The notes beneath the pieces are model-generated. The model did no database searches. It was given only the letters and a program-made list of their open reading frames with translations, and was not told the origin of the DNA. This document shows positions 1-6,706 of a DNA stretch of 64,000 bases, piece after piece. Source of the DNA: Balneola sp. (GTDB lineage: Bacteria; Bacteroidota; Rhodothermia; Balneolales; Balneolaceae). The translations under genes and the position numbers were made by a program. Location: the NCBI GenBank assembly GCA_002720745.1, contig PBJO01000003.1, positions 64,837-128,836 on the forward strand, written 5' to 3'. Each line of letters starts with the position of its first letter. Position 1 is the first letter of the stretch.

Positions 1-199
1 AGTTTAATTAACTTAATATTTAATCTTTTTAATCTATATTATAAATTATATCTAATCCAACTATTTAGTATATATTGAATTCAATCACTTAATCTACCTA
101 CACTACATTATATTACATTAAACCAGAAGTAATAAATATATTAAGCAACATCATAACTACTTTAAATAATAAATACTTCTTCGCATCTACTTTCTTAAA
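1..199. other. No gene recognised at the left edge
   Basis: The first 199 bases contain many stops in all frames and no ORF longer than about 15 codons that looks meaningful. Composition is the same G-poor, AT-rich type as the ORF-bearing part to the right. I see no RNA gene, repeat array or hairpin here. Confidence 0.5.
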
Positions 200-262
200 T
201 TACCTAAAATAGTTTTTTATAATTCTTATCCAATCCTTACATCTTTCTATATATCTTTCCAT
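200..262 (-). CDS. Tiny basic ORF (20 aa)
   Basis: A 20-residue ORF, MERYIERCKDWIRIIKNYFR, rich in Arg/Lys and aromatic residues. It starts two bases after the stop of the 27-aa ORF upstream, and a purine-rich GGAGAGGAA stretch precedes its ATG, so it could be translationally coupled. Small basic proteins occur in ssDNA phages as DNA-condensing or lysis peptides, but there is no sequence signature here to claim either. It may be a chance ORF. Confidence 0.25.
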   Translation of the reverse strand: MERYIERCKDWIRIIKNYFR

Positions 263-264
263 AA

Positions 265-348
265 TTATAATTCCTCTCCTACTTCTTCAAGCAATTCATC
301 TAAATCAAGATCATAATCCATTATATCAATATCTATAATATCAATCAT
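265..348 (-). CDS. Tiny acidic ORF (27 aa)
   Basis: A 27-residue ORF that begins MIDIIDIDIMDYDLDLDELL and ends EEVGEEL; almost half of its residues are Asp or Glu. It lies between the 163-aa ORF and the 20-aa ORF in the same orientation and composition. Its periodic Ile/Asp/Leu pattern suggests an acidic helix or strand rather than noise, but no family is recognised. No clear ribosome binding site precedes it. Confidence 0.28.
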   Translation of the reverse strand: MIDIIDIDIMDYDLDLDELLEEVGEEL

Positions 349-432
349 TGCATTAACCTATTAATTAATATTAAAACATAATAATCCAAATAAATCATTT
401 ATATATTTACTTTCTCCTCATTTCTATTCCGC

Positions 433-924
433 TTAATTACTTCTCTTTTTGTCACCCTTATCAAGTGTCAATATAGTTTCTCCACTATCAACACTTATTA
501 TATCTTTACCTTTCACATAAACACACTCTTTACTCCCGCCACTTTTAAAATCTTTTTCATCACATTCATTAATTCCAGCTCTTAATCTACCTATATAATC
601 TTTTACTTCATTTTTATTATCATTTACATAAATCATTTTGTCAACTTCTTGTACACCAAAATAATATTTTCTATTTCTTTCACCTCTAACATAAAACTCT
701 CTTACTCTATTCATAGTTCCTGGCTCGATTATAACTTCTTTACTCCAGCATTTCCCTTTATTACTGCTATCTAAACCTTCTCTGTCTAATATTCCAAATT
801 GTTTATCACAAAACTCAATTAATTTTTCTTTAATACTCTTTACAACCCTCTCCTTCTTTTCTCTCACTTTTATAATCTTCTCTTCTCTTACATCAAAACC
901 TAAGCTTGCTAAAAAATCACTCAT
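433..924 (-). CDS. Unrecognised 163-aa protein of the G-poor segment
   Basis: A charged protein of 163 residues, rich in Lys, Glu and Asp, with no signal peptide or membrane segment. Residues about 15-45 form a Lys/Glu-rich amphipathic helix (EEKIIKVREKKERVVKSIKE), followed by a mixed region with aromatic strands (EFYVRGERNRKYYFGVQEV) and a hydrophilic, Gly/Asp-rich tail. I do not recognise the family. It sits 29 bases downstream of the Rep-like ORF on the same strand, so the two probably share a transcript. Codon use is extremely A/T-ended like its neighbours. A structural, scaffolding or DNA-binding role in a small phage or plasmid is possible but not shown by any motif. Confidence 0.55.
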   Translation of the reverse strand: MSDFLASLGFDVREEKIIKVREKKERVVKSIKEKLIEFCDKQFGILDREGLDSSNKGKCWSKEVIIEPGTMNRVREFYVRGERNRKYYFGVQEVDKMIYVNDNKNEVKDYIGRLRAGINECDEKDFKSGGSKECVYVKGKDIISVDSGETILTLDKGDKKRSN

Positions 925-953
925 TTAAAGAACCTTTATTTAAAATTTTTACT

Positions 954-1376
954 TTAATTTAGATTACTAATTATATCATAATCAAACAAGTCATTTTTAT
1001 AATTGTCTTCAATTATATATAAATTATAATCCCCTTTATCTCTATCAAATTTATCTAACCAATAAATACCACCACCACTACTCCAATATTTATTAAATAA
1101 GTTATCCACTTTACTATTACTCAATTCACATATCATTAAACCATGTACATATATCTTACCATTCTTTCCATACTCCATTACATATATTCCATCAATTAAA
1201 CACTCTTTTTTTAATTTTCTCCATAATTTCTTCACTAAATTCCTACAATTGTTAAAATTTCTTACATCATATTTAAAACTTAAACCAAAACAATAATCCC
1301 AATCTCTACCATACATATTAATACTATAATTACTTACTAATTCTTCTAATCCATCTTTAAATCGGCTTATATCCAT
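954..1376 (-). CDS. Rolling-circle replication initiator-like protein, degenerate HUH motif
   Basis: A 140-residue protein whose layout matches small HUH-type replication initiators. CFGLSF (29-34) stands where motif I (FLTLTF-like) is expected. A basic helix with VKKLWRKLKKE follows at 48-58. Then comes VMEYGKNGKIYVHGLMI (66-82), the position of the HUH metal-binding motif, with E68 upstream. A Trp-Gly-rich turn (W98, GGG 101-103) leads to DYNLYIIEDNYKN (116-128), the position of the catalytic-tyrosine motif. The first His of HUH is replaced: the sequence reads Y76-V77-H78. The protein is shorter than most Reps. AAGGAG lies 9 bases before the ATG and supports this start. Tandem repeats and a hairpin sit just upstream. 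The family call is inference from pattern only; an inactive relic is equally possible. Confidence 0.42.
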   Translation of the reverse strand: MDISRFKDGLEELVSNYSINMYGRDWDYCFGLSFKYDVRNFNNCRNLVKKLWRKLKKECLIDGIYVMEYGKNGKIYVHGLMICELSNSKVDNLFNKYWSSGGGIYWLDKFDRDKGDYNLYIIEDNYKNDLFDYDIISNLN

Positions 1377-1411
1377 TTCTATTAACTCCTTATATCTATA
1401 CTATGCAATCT

Positions 1412-1439
1412 TATAATTCAAATAATATAATTCAAATAA
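1412..1439. repeat. Two abutting perfect 14-bp direct repeats (iteron-like)
   Basis: TATAATTCAAATAA occurs at 1412-1425 and again, without gap or mismatch, at 1426-1439. The pair lies 36-63 bases upstream of the start of the Rep-like gene. In rolling-circle replicons the initiator binds tandem iterons next to the nick-site hairpin, so placement and size fit. In DNA this AT-rich a short tandem duplication could also arise by slippage. Confidence 0.6.
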
Positions 1440-1450
1440 ATAACCTTATC

Positions 1451-1474
1451 TAGTACTCATACATTTTAGTACTA
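1451..1474. other. Perfect 7-bp inverted repeat, candidate nick-site hairpin
   Basis: TAGTACT (1451-1457) and AGTACTA (1468-1474) are perfect reverse complements around a 10-base loop, CATACATTTT. The hairpin is 11 bases beyond the tandem repeats. Rolling-circle origins typically pair iterons with a hairpin carrying the nick site in its loop. No known nonanucleotide (such as the geminivirus TAATATTAC) is present, so the nick site is not identified. Confidence 0.45.
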
Positions 1475-1702
1475 TTTCAATCTCTCTCTCTTACTATTAA
1501 TTTAATTAGATATAGTTTTATTAAATTATTTAATCATATATACCAATCCCATTTCCATTATAATCCTACATATACCTAATAAAAACAGTTCTTTTCTTGT
1601 GCATTTCCATCACTTATTATTACTTCAAAATTACAACCCAATAAATAACACTTTGTTAGTATTCACTGCAACTTTGCACATTCTCAACTATCATTACAGT
1701 CT
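1475..1702. other. Intergenic stretch between G-poor segment and thiN
   Basis: Nothing coding is seen in these 228 bases. The first part keeps the G-poor composition; the last 60-100 bases become more mixed. A CAACTTTG at about 1668-1675 is one base off the Bacteroidetes -7 consensus TAnnTTTG, but no well-spaced -33 TTG accompanies it, so I do not call a promoter. Confidence 0.4.
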
Positions 1703-2323
1703 ATGCATGCATTAATTATTGCAGGAGGAATCCCTCCAAAGAAAAATCTATTAGAAAAAGAAATGGCTTTAGCCCAACTATACATAGGGGCGGATAGCGG
1801 TGGGTATGTCTATTTAGGATATGGACACAAACCTGATATTGTAGTCGGAGATCTTGATAGTTTTGTATATACACGCCACAAGGGTATAAAAGTATTGGAA
1901 TTACCCGATCAAGAAACCAATGATCTAGAAAAAAGTCTAGAGTATGCGCTCGAAAAAGGCGCTAAATCAGTGTGTATTCTTGGCGCTATAGGCAAACGTT
2001 TCGATCATAGCCTTAAAAACCTTTCTGTACTTCTTCGGTACTTAGACCGATTTGAGGACATACGATTTAAAGACAATTATGGAGAACTTTTCTTAGTACG
2101 CTCGCCATACACACCCAAGCAAGCTGTAGGTACTGGGATTTCTTTTTTCCCCGTTCTTGAACCTGTAAAAAATTTCTGTTCCAAAGGAGTAAAATATCCT
2201 TTAAATGATTCAGTACTTGCCATGGGAGTTCAGGACGGCACATCTAACGAAATCACATCCAAGAATGCTATCATTCATTTTGACGGTATCCTTGGGGTTT
2301 ATATTATTAAATCTATTCAATAA
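1703..2323 (+). CDS. thiN: Thiamine pyrophosphokinase
   Basis: Transfers pyrophosphate from ATP to thiamine, giving thiamine diphosphate in the cytoplasm. The family's hallmarks are all present: GADSG (29-33), VVGDLDS (47-53), DQETNDLEK (69-77) and GAIGKRFDH (about 94-102), which form the ATP and metal site, and a C-terminal DGTSNEI loop of the thiamine-binding domain. At 206 residues it is the usual length. It stands first in a + strand run, 14 bases ahead of the M24 aminopeptidase gene. It is also the first gene right of the compositionally odd left segment, and its own composition is normal for the window. Confidence 0.9.
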   Translation: MHALIIAGGIPPKKNLLEKEMALAQLYIGADSGGYVYLGYGHKPDIVVGDLDSFVYTRHKGIKVLELPDQETNDLEKSLEYALEKGAKSVCILGAIGKRFDHSLKNLSVLLRYLDRFEDIRFKDNYGELFLVRSPYTPKQAVGTGISFFPVLEPVKNFCSKGVKYPLNDSVLAMGVQDGTSNEITSKNAIIHFDGILGVYIIKSIQ

Positions 2324-2337
2324 AATATATCGTAGAT

Positions 2338-3672
2338 ATGCATCATAAACATCGCATCAAACTGTATTCTCTTTTTTCTCAAACTCAAGAATCAATCATC
2401 TTTTTAGAAGGTGCCAAGATTATGAACCGCTACCAAACCGATTATGAGTTTGCTTTTCGTCAGGAGTCTAATTTTTGGTATGTAAGCGGGGTTAACGAAC
2501 CAGATTGTGCTGCGATTCTAGACATTGATTCTAAGGAATTTCACTTATTTGTGCCAAAAAGAGACATGCAATATGCCGTTTGGTATGGCTATGTTAAAAG
2601 TCTGGATCAATACCGATCCAAATACTCCCCAGACCATGTGCATTATATAGATGAGCTACAAGAGGTAGTGAAAAAGTTAAACCCCTCCATAATTTTTTGC
2701 TTAAACGAATCTTCGCAGGAAAGGATTCATTCGCATAAACTCGAGGTAACAACTGATTCAGAGGCCTTGATTGAGGCTTTAAACGATGCCAGAGTCATCA
2801 AAACCGAAGAGGAACTGGAGTGCTTACGCAAAGCTAGCCAAGTAAACGATGAGGCTTATAAGCGAGTCATTGAATCATGGAAACCAGGCATGTATGAGTA
2901 TCAAGCAAAAGCGATCTTCACCAAAGTACAAATGTCTAATGGCCTTCAACAAGATGCATATAATGGGATTTATGCATCAGGACCCAATTCCGCCATTTTA
3001 CACTATGTTTCAAATAATCGACAAACCCAAGATGGAGAGCTTTTTCTAATTGATGCAGGTTTTGAATATGAGGGCTATGCGGCAGATTTTAGTCGTACAT
3101 TCCCCGTGAATGGACGATTCTCGGCTAATCAAGCAGAAGTATATGAGGTGGTTTTAACTGCTCAAAAACAAGTTATTGAAGCCATCAAACCTGGAGTACG
3201 AATGGAGGATTTACACATGATGTCTGCAAGCACCATGATGGAAGGTTTGCTCGACATGGGAATCGTTAAGGGTTCGCTGAATTCTGTCATGAAAGCTAAT
3301 ATTTTTGCCCTCTTTTTCCCACACGGATTAGGTCATTTTTTAGGTTTAGATACTCATGATGTTGGCGGATATCCAAAAGGGGTGGAACGGATTGATCGGC
3401 CTGGTATTTTTTACTTGCGAGCTCGGCGAGAATTAGAAGCCGGTATGGTAGTTACCATTGAACCGGGCATCTATTTTGTACCCTCGGTGTTAGAACCTGC
3501 GCTAAAGGATCCTTCTAAACAGATGTTTTTAAATGCTGAAAAGCTTTACGAATTCATGGACTTTGGAGGAATCCGTATAGAGGATGATATTGTAGTCACA
3601 GAAAACGGCTATGAAAATCTGACCCACATTGTCAAAGAACGAGACGAAATTGAACGACTTATGAATAACTAG
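2338..3672 (+). CDS. pepP: Xaa-Pro aminopeptidase, M24B family
   Basis: Cytoplasmic metallopeptidase that removes N-terminal residues preceding proline. The N-terminal aminopeptidase-P domain (about 1-165) contains SNFWYVSGV. The C-terminal pita-bread domain has the five dinuclear-metal ligands: the two Asp of LIDAGFEYEGYAADFSRT (about 239 and 250), His in FPHGLGHFLGLDTHDVGG (about 332), Glu in TIEPGIYF (about 375) and Glu in GIRIEDDIVV (about 415). The 444-residue length fits PepP. It follows thiN by 14 bases and probably shares its transcript. A well-formed promoter for dnaX overlaps its 3' end. Confidence 0.9.
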   Translation: MHHKHRIKLYSLFSQTQESIIFLEGAKIMNRYQTDYEFAFRQESNFWYVSGVNEPDCAAILDIDSKEFHLFVPKRDMQYAVWYGYVKSLDQYRSKYSPDHVHYIDELQEVVKKLNPSIIFCLNESSQERIHSHKLEVTTDSEALIEALNDARVIKTEEELECLRKASQVNDEAYKRVIESWKPGMYEYQAKAIFTKVQMSNGLQQDAYNGIYASGPNSAILHYVSNNRQTQDGELFLIDAGFEYEGYAADFSRTFPVNGRFSANQAEVYEVVLTAQKQVIEAIKPGVRMEDLHMMSASTMMEGLLDMGIVKGSLNSVMKANIFALFFPHGLGHFLGLDTHDVGGYPKGVERIDRPGIFYLRARRELEAGMVVTIEPGIYFVPSVLEPALKDPSKQMFLNAEKLYEFMDFGGIRIEDDIVVTENGYENLTHIVKERDEIERLMNN

Positions 3673-3677
3673 CTTTG
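3650..3677 (+). promoter_or_regulatory. Bacteroidetes-type promoter for dnaX
   Basis: TTG at 3650-3652, a 17-base spacer, then TAGCTTTG at 3670-3677, an exact match to the -7 consensus TAnnTTTG. The predicted transcript start lies about 30 bases before the dnaX ATG. The promoter overlaps the last codons of pepP, so dnaX could be read both from here and from thiN-pepP. Confidence 0.45.
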
Positions 3678-3714
3678 ACCTTCAAATCGTCCCGCTTTTT
3701 TGTACATTTACATT

Positions 3715-5637
3715 ATGTCAAATATTTACCGCGCCCTCACCAGAAAATACCGCCCACAAAGCTTTAAAGATATTGTTTCTCAAGAACATGTTAGTAATAC
3801 GCTTCTGAATGCTGTACAGAAAAATCGCCTCTCCCACGCCTATATGTTTTGTGGGCCTCGAGGAGTAGGAAAGACTACCATGGCCAGGGTACTGGCGCGC
3901 GTGATTAATGATATTAGTGATCAGATTGATGGAGAAGCACTAAACCAAACATTAAATATAATAGAAATCGATGCAGCATCGAATAATAAAGTAGAAGATG
4001 TTCATCATCTTCGCGAAAGCGTAAGGATTCCACCACAAAATGGCCGCTATAAGATTTTTATTGTGGACGAGGTTCATATGCTCTCAAAAGCAGCTTTTAA
4101 TGCTCTTTTGAAAACACTAGAAGAACCACCGGAACATGCTATTTTTATATTTGCAACGACCGAGCCGCATAAAGTACTTCCAACTATTTTATCTCGTGTT
4201 CAACGTTTCGATTTCAAGCGAATTTCCGTTGAGGAAATCGTGCATTGCCTCGAAAAAATAACCATTAATGAAGGTATTTCCATTGATCATGAATCACTAC
4301 ATGTTATTGCAAAAAAGGCCGATGGCGCATTACGTGATGCCCTTGGTTTATTAGATCAAGCTATTGCTTTTTGCGGCGACAATGTCACCCATAAAACACT
4401 ACTTAAAGCTTTAAATGTAGTTAGTTCGGACCGCTTGTTTGAATTTATGGAATGTGTGATCAAGCGAGATACATCCGCGGGACTTCATCTCATTAATATC
4501 CTACTTCAAGAGGGTTATGATATCCAAGAATTTTTGGCGGCACTGGTGGAGCACTTACGTAATCTATACATTGCTAAGCAAGGTGAGCAGATGGCCTTAA
4601 TTGAGGCATCTATGGATACCAAAGCTAAATACTTTGATGCTGCGTCAACACTGGACCAAACTGATATAATGAGGTACTTATACTTAGTCAGTGAGCAACA
4701 AGTTAAGATCAAAGAGTTAAGTCAACCTCGAATTGCTTTTGAACTTATGTTTTTGAAAATGGTTCATTTAGAAACACTTGATGGGTTAAAAAAACTTATT
4801 AAGAAAGTGGCAAGTCTGCCCATAAATGTTGGAGAGGTTGAAACAAATCAAACTGACAAGAACGAAGGTGAAGAAGCTGTTTTAGACGTTATGAAAAAAA
4901 AAGAAACTGAACATAACTCAAAAATTCAGGGAATTCAAGAATCAGAGGTTATGGCGGAGGCTGAGATTAAACATGAGATTGAAACGGTTAAAAAATCCTT
5001 ATCGAAACGCTCTAAAGTAAAACACATACTAGATGATGTGGATCTAGGTACTCCTTCACTAGGAAGTTCTTCAGATCCAAAAACTGTCAGCAGCACAATA
5101 ATATCTGCCAACCATAATGAACAGGACCAACCGCATAGACGCTCGAAAGAGCTGATACAAACCGGACTTGAAGATACTACAGAATCAATACCCCCAAAAA
5201 AAATAAAAACAAAATCGAGCGGAAAAAACAAAAGCAATAAGGCCAAAAGTAAAGTAAAGGATAATCAAAATCGACTCAGTTTTGATGCAATAATGACAGA
5301 ATGGCCAATATTTTTAAAAGGCTTAAAAGGCAGGATACCTAAAATATTAGAGCTTCAAATTGAACGAGTAAAACCCATCGGGCTCTTGGATGATCAGTTA
5401 GTGTTGGAATGTAATAACCAGCTATCTAAGCAAATGCTGGATCAACAAGCTAGAGAGCTAAGTTTGCTGTTAAAAGAGCATCTCGGTGTTGTTGTACGAT
5501 TAAAAATAAATATTAACGCTAATAAAACTAATCAAGCAAAAGAAAAAAGTCCTTATGAATTTTTTAAAGAGTTAATTCAGAGGGATCCTATTCTCAAAGA
5601 TATAGTTGATAAGCTTGGAGCTGAACTAGAATATTAA
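3715..5637 (+). CDS. dnaX: DNA polymerase III subunits gamma/tau
   Basis: Clamp-loader ATPase that loads the sliding clamp; the long tau form also binds polymerase. From the ATG at 3715 it starts MSNIYRALTRKYRPQSF, typical of DnaX. An upstream TTG (3700) would add five residues that look untypical. Walker A is GPRGVGKTT (47-55), Walker B IVDEVHM, and sensor 1 IFATTEPHKV; SRVQRFDF follows. The Cys4 zinc module normally found between Walker A and B is absent, replaced by a short NDISDQIDGEALNQ segment. Domain III ends near residue 345, followed by a long Lys/Ser/Glu linker and a tau-type C-terminal domain. An A9 tract at 4894-4902, just after domain III, may generate gamma. It is followed by ybaB and recR, a conserved order. 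Confidence 0.93.
   Translation: MSNIYRALTRKYRPQSFKDIVSQEHVSNTLLNAVQKNRLSHAYMFCGPRGVGKTTMARVLARVINDISDQIDGEALNQTLNIIEIDAASNNKVEDVHHLRESVRIPPQNGRYKIFIVDEVHMLSKAAFNALLKTLEEPPEHAIFIFATTEPHKVLPTILSRVQRFDFKRISVEEIVHCLEKITINEGISIDHESLHVIAKKADGALRDALGLLDQAIAFCGDNVTHKTLLKALNVVSSDRLFEFMECVIKRDTSAGLHLINILLQEGYDIQEFLAALVEHLRNLYIAKQGEQMALIEASMDTKAKYFDAASTLDQTDIMRYLYLVSEQQVKIKELSQPRIAFELMFLKMVHLETLDGLKKLIKKVASLPINVGEVETNQTDKNEGEEAVLDVMKKKETEHNSKIQGIQESEVMAEAEIKHEIETVKKSLSKRSKVKHILDDVDLGTPSLGSSSDPKTVSSTIISANHNEQDQPHRRSKELIQTGLEDTTESIPPKKIKTKSSGKNKSNKAKSKVKDNQNRLSFDAIMTEWPIFLKGLKGRIPKILELQIERVKPIGLLDDQLVLECNNQLSKQMLDQQARELSLLLKEHLGVVVRLKININANKTNQAKEKSPYEFFKELIQRDPILKDIVDKLGAELEY
4891..4910 (+). other. Candidate dnaX slippage site producing gamma
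   Basis: The reading frame here is ATG AAA AAA AAA GAA, so nine A residues (4894-4902) sit in frame. A -1 slip gives AGA AAC then TGA at 4908-4910. The product would be 398 residues, ending right after domain III, much as E. coli gamma (431 aa) does. Thermus dnaX is known to use an A9 tract by transcriptional slippage, and E. coli uses A AAA AAG by ribosomal frameshift. No strong downstream hairpin is visible, which would favour transcriptional slippage. A second run of eight A is at 5196-5203. Confidence 0.45.
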
Positions 5638-5660
5638 CAAAGTATTTAAATATATAATTT

Positions 5661-6008
5661 ATGAATAATTTTAATATGGCCGAGATGTTCAGTAAAATGC
5701 AGGAGATGCAAGAAAAAGTGAAAGAGAGCCAGGCTAAATTGGAGCAGATTCAAGTAGAGGCTGAGGTTGGTGGTGGTATGGTCACCGTTCGAGCCAACGG
5801 GCACCGAAAAATTATGCAACTTGAAATTGATGAGAGTTTATTGAACGAGGCAGATAAAGAAATGCTTGAAGATTTAGTCATTGCTGGGGTTAATCAAGCT
5901 CTTGTTAAAGCTGAAGAAGCGGCACAGACCGAAATACAAAACACCTACAAAGGGATGATACCTGGCGGAGGTATTCCTGGTTTTGATTTGTCAAAATTTG
6001 GCCTCTAA
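5661..6008 (+). CDS. ybaB: YbaB/EbfC nucleoid-associated protein
   Basis: A 115-residue dimeric DNA-binding protein of the YbaB/EbfC family. A Lys/Gln/Glu-rich helix (MQEMQEKVKESQAKLEQ, about 13-29) precedes the central sheet with GGGMVTVRANGHRKIMQLEI. The family's DLVIAGVNQAL helix follows (about 70-80), and the Gly-rich MIPGGGIPGF tail ends it. It lies between dnaX and recR, 23 bases after dnaX, as in most bacteria. The role is nucleoid organisation, possibly linked to RecR-dependent repair. Confidence 0.93.
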   Translation: MNNFNMAEMFSKMQEMQEKVKESQAKLEQIQVEAEVGGGMVTVRANGHRKIMQLEIDESLLNEADKEMLEDLVIAGVNQALVKAEEAAQTEIQNTYKGMIPGGGIPGFDLSKFGL

Positions 6009-6058
6009 TTTCCAACCAATTTAAGAATACCTAGAATTTCATCTTATTTTCATCATCT

Positions 6059-6658
6059 GTGCAACTTATATCCGAACACCTAGAAAAAGCCATAGAACAG
6101 CTTTCCAAACTTCCTGGAACAGGTAGAAAGTCTGCTCAACGAATAGCTATTCATTTACTTAAACAAAATAAACAATATGCCCAGAATCTAGCACAAGCTA
6201 TTTTGGATCTAACCACAAAAGTATCCAATTGTTCAATTTGTGGGTCTATCAGTGATAGTGATCCTTGCTCTATTTGTTCTTCGCCCAGACGTGAAATTAG
6301 AACTCTATGTGTAGTAGAAGAGTTTAATGATGTATATTTAATTGAACGAACCAATGAATTTCAGGGTCGTTACCATGTACTAGGCGGTATCATTTCACCT
6401 ATGGATAATGTGGGGCCTGATCAACTCCGAATTAAAGAGCTCTTGAAACGAGTGAGCGAAGAATCCATAGGAGAAGTTATTTTAGCACTTAATCCAGACG
6501 CCGAAGGTGAAGCCACCTCATATTATATAAACAAACTCCTAATGCCTTATGAGGTTCAAGTCACTAGGATTGCCTATGGTATACCAATGGGTACAGAATT
6601 AGAGTATATTGATGAAGAAACCTTGGGGCGCGCTTTTAGCTCAAGAACATCTTTATAA
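6059..6658 (+). CDS. recR: Recombination mediator RecR
   Basis: Ring-forming partner of RecF/RecO that helps load RecA at gapped DNA. The start is GTG at 6059; the next residues (QLISEHLEKAIEQLSKLPG) align with the usual N terminus, so GTG is preferred over any later ATG. A helix-hairpin-helix (LPGTGRKSAQRIAIHLL, 18-34), Cys4 zinc finger (C58, C61, C70, C73) and Toprim domain (TLCVVEEFNDVYLIERT, then YHVLGGIISPMDNVGP) are complete. At 199 residues it has the normal length. It lies 50 bases after ybaB; the M1 peptidase gene follows closely. Confidence 0.95.
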   Translation: MQLISEHLEKAIEQLSKLPGTGRKSAQRIAIHLLKQNKQYAQNLAQAILDLTTKVSNCSICGSISDSDPCSICSSPRREIRTLCVVEEFNDVYLIERTNEFQGRYHVLGGIISPMDNVGPDQLRIKELLKRVSEESIGEVILALNPDAEGEATSYYINKLLMPYEVQVTRIAYGIPMGTELEYIDEETLGRAFSSRTSL

Positions 6659-6706
6659 ATCGTCAAAATGTCCTATCGATTCCTCAATATTAAATCCAGA
6701 CATTCT

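Larger units (their letters stand above)
1..1700. mobile_element. G-depleted, AT-rich segment; possible rolling-circle element edge
   Basis: This stretch differs sharply from everything to its right. Counting the first 420 bases of the + strand gives 11 G and 75 C, about 20% G+C, and the bias continues through the two larger ORFs. All ORFs in it lie on the minus strand, so coding strands are G-rich and C-poor. It holds a Rep-like ORF, tandem repeats and a hairpin (listed separately). Strong strand asymmetry of this kind is known in ssDNA phages and rolling-circle plasmids. No integrase, att site or flanking repeat is visible, and the left border lies outside the window. It could be an integrated element, a decayed remnant, or an assembly join to unrelated DNA. 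The right border falls somewhere between about 1,600 and 1,702. Confidence 0.4.

Noticed and set aside
1412-1439. CRISPR-type or satellite repeat
   Set aside because: Only two copies with no spacers; the setting fits iterons better.
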